Source: Yponomeuta sedellus
Lineage: Eukaryota; Arthropoda; Insecta; Lepidoptera; Yponomeutidae
DNA length: 64,000 nt
NCBI GenBank assembly: GCA_934045075.1
Contig: OW203745.1
Span: forward strand, 15,682,768-15,746,767
Direction: 5' to 3'
A program made the translations under genes and the position numbers. Numbering within the stretch: position 1 is the stretch's first letter; each line of letters starts with the position of its first letter. The notes under the pieces were generated by a model. The model did no database searches, was not told the DNA's origin, and was given only the letters and a program-made list of their open reading frames with translations. Of the stretch, positions 62,505 to 64,000 are shown piece by piece.

Positions 62505-62925
62505 AGGTAGGACAAATTGTAGTTTCACGAATCGCGACCCTAGTTGGTTGTTGGTCTGTCCTAGGAACGTGTGGCCAATCATTCAATCAATCATTCTATA
62601 GGATTCAATGTCCGCATTTCTATATTTGGATAATTCAGGACCAGACAATAGATAGATATACACAATTTCTTGTTCCGCTTAACTATTTCTGTTCTATTCT
62701 GTTCTGTGCGGCGATGTTTCGACACGATCTTTCGTCGAAGCCGCGCGAGCGACCGGCGATGTGTATGTGTGTCTGTGTGCCACAATTAACTCGCATTGGT
62801 CCCGGAATAGACATCTGCAGTATAATGCCAGACGGTCCGGAGCGGTGTTAAGAGGGAGACTTTTTACAGCTGATTCAGAACTAAAATGCAGTTTGAACTA
62901 GTTACAACGTGAGGTGGCGTGAAGC
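62505..62925. other. Unassigned, with a GC-rich patch
   Basis: 62700-62765 is GC-rich (GAAGCCGCGCGAGCGACCGG). No splice or frame evidence was found to make it a promoter. Confidence 0.35.
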
Positions 62926-62929
62926 GCTC

Positions 62930-63225
62930 GTGGTCTAGTCGAACCGAGTGTTTGGAATCAATCACTTGGTTAAGCCTCAACAGGCGCGGTCAGGTGCAGA
63001 ATGGGTGACCGTGCCGCGACTACCACTAGTGGCCTAGCGCTTTTTTCCTAGCGCTTCCTGTTGGTGCCGGTTGTCATGTAATGGCAGTCGTTAAGCTATG
63101 TCAGTGGCCTTATGGGCAGCTTGATAACTTCTGACAATCCTCCACCAACCCGGACTTGGTCCCCGTTCCTTCGATGCGGGAAGAGACTCGTGCCCCAGCA
63201 GTGGGGATATAGTTCAAGAGGGTTG
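62930..63225 (+). mobile_element. 5S-derived SINE with internal deletions
   Basis: Head CGTGGTCTAGTCGAACCGAG, box C-like AATGGGTGACCGTGCCGCGA, and tail GACTCGTGCCCCAGCAGTGG. The GCAAGGCACGTTAAG and CTTGGCCC..GGTGGAGTATGG stretches are missing. Confidence 0.8.
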
Positions 63226-63344
63226 AGCTACAAAGGGAGAGAGCGATTCTTTGCACGAGAAAGAGATGCCTCTATCTGGGTGAGGTAAACAGAGAGAGAG
63301 TTTGTTGCGACTTGCTACGATCCCGAAACAAAAAAACATAAGAG

Positions 63345-63535
63345 TATTTTAAAAACCTATTTAGAGGCTAAAAATTCCACCCATGCCGGGATTCGAACCC
63401 GCGACCTCTGGCTATCCGTGCCAGCACTCTTTCCGACTGAGCTAATGGCATGGGTGGAATTTTTAGCCTCTAAATAGGTTTTTTTTTAAATTGTCCTTAC
63501 CACGGGTTAGCGCATTAAAAATAAAAATAATACAT
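63345..63535. repeat. tRNA-like element, fold-back copy
   Basis: A minus arm with a full tRNA-like region is joined at GAGCTAATGGCATGGGTGGA to a plus arm ending ACGGGTTAGCGCATTAAAAA. Confidence 0.8.
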
Positions 63536-63810
63536 AAGAGTATGTTGTTTATTTTCAATAAATTATTTTTTCCCAAAAAACGTTTTTACTTCAGGTTTTT
63601 ATTGACCCAGTCATGTAAGCTCTTAATTGTTCTTTAATTCTAATGTTAAATTTATGGCTGTAAGTTAATTCATAATTCAATTCAAAGGCCGCCTCAACAC
63701 AGGTTTGACCAAGCGTGGGGACCACTGTAAACTCTTCATCTGTGTAACCATTTTATTTAATAAGGACTTTTACTTTAATATAAATATATAACTATAAAAA
63801 ACTAATTAAA
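63536..63810. other. Unassigned AT-rich sequence
   Basis: No gene recognised. Confidence 0.4.
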
Positions 63811-63816
63811 ACTATT

Positions 63817-64000
63817 TTTATACGGATTTATGCTCGTTTATTACATTTTTTACAATTTTCAACGTTTCCAACGTTAGATTCTAAATAAGGCAAGTCAAAA
63901 ACTGTTAGTCCTACTCATTCGGCACGGGACCACGGCACCTGAAAAAGTGCTGAAACGTTGGAAAATTGTAAAAAATTTAATAAACGAGCATAAATCCGTA
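63817..64000. repeat. Fold-back pair cut by the window end
   Basis: TACGGATTTATGCTCGTTTA and AATTTTCAACGTTTCCA are matched in reverse by TGAAACGTTGGAAAATTGTA and AAACGAGCATAAATCCGTA. The plus part also matches 41830-41895. Confidence 0.75.

Noticed and set aside
62680..62800. Second host promoter
   Set aside because: Only a short GC-rich patch; no ATG-free exon or splice donor follows, unlike 24.0-24.5 kb.

Overview
The window looks like nuclear DNA from a moth or butterfly. It is AT-rich, holds no intact host protein gene, and is packed with dispersed repeats of types I associate with Lepidoptera: tRNA-headed SINEs, 5S-rRNA-headed SINEs, LINE 3' ends with (TCTTA)n or (GAA)n tails, TC...CTAG Helitron-like elements, fold-back MITEs and mariner remnants. 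There is no sign of bacterial or viral gene organisation. The species is not determinable by eye.

Layout. 1-2190 is a tandem array of a 308-bp monomer. Each monomer carries a tRNA-like unit with A box, B box and a T5 terminator. The same tRNA-like family recurs at about 18 other places, mostly folded back on itself. 2.2-9.8 kb is nested SINE and LINE debris. 9.8-10.64 kb is a fold-back unit whose right half recurs inverted and near-identical at 18.55-19.1 kb. 10.7-13.3 kb is the longest stretch free of recognised repeats; it has small GACGTC palindromes and possible splice signals. 13.3-15.8 kb holds a broken mariner, a long-inverted-repeat element and a truncated LINE reverse transcriptase. 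19.65-20.11 kb carries two 5S rRNA genes. 24.05-24.53 kb is GC-rich, has an ATG-free stretch ending in a splice donor, and is the best candidate for a host promoter and 5' exon. 25-45 kb is repeats. 45.5-50.2 kb is one LINE insertion on the minus strand: intact endonuclease-reverse transcriptase ORF2, 5'-truncated ORF1, and a candidate target-site duplication. 50-64 kb is again nested repeats.

How the parts relate. The only complete protein-coding gene is LINE ORF2, and it serves its own mobility. Much of the rest resembles Pol III-promoted sequence: tRNA-like monomers, tRNA SINEs, 5S genes, and a 5S-derived SINE family with about 20 full or partial copies in both orientations. Several copies sit head-to-head or tail-to-tail and could fold. 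Any host gene here would be present mostly as intron or flank. Boundaries of repeats were set by eye and are approximate by 5-30 bp.
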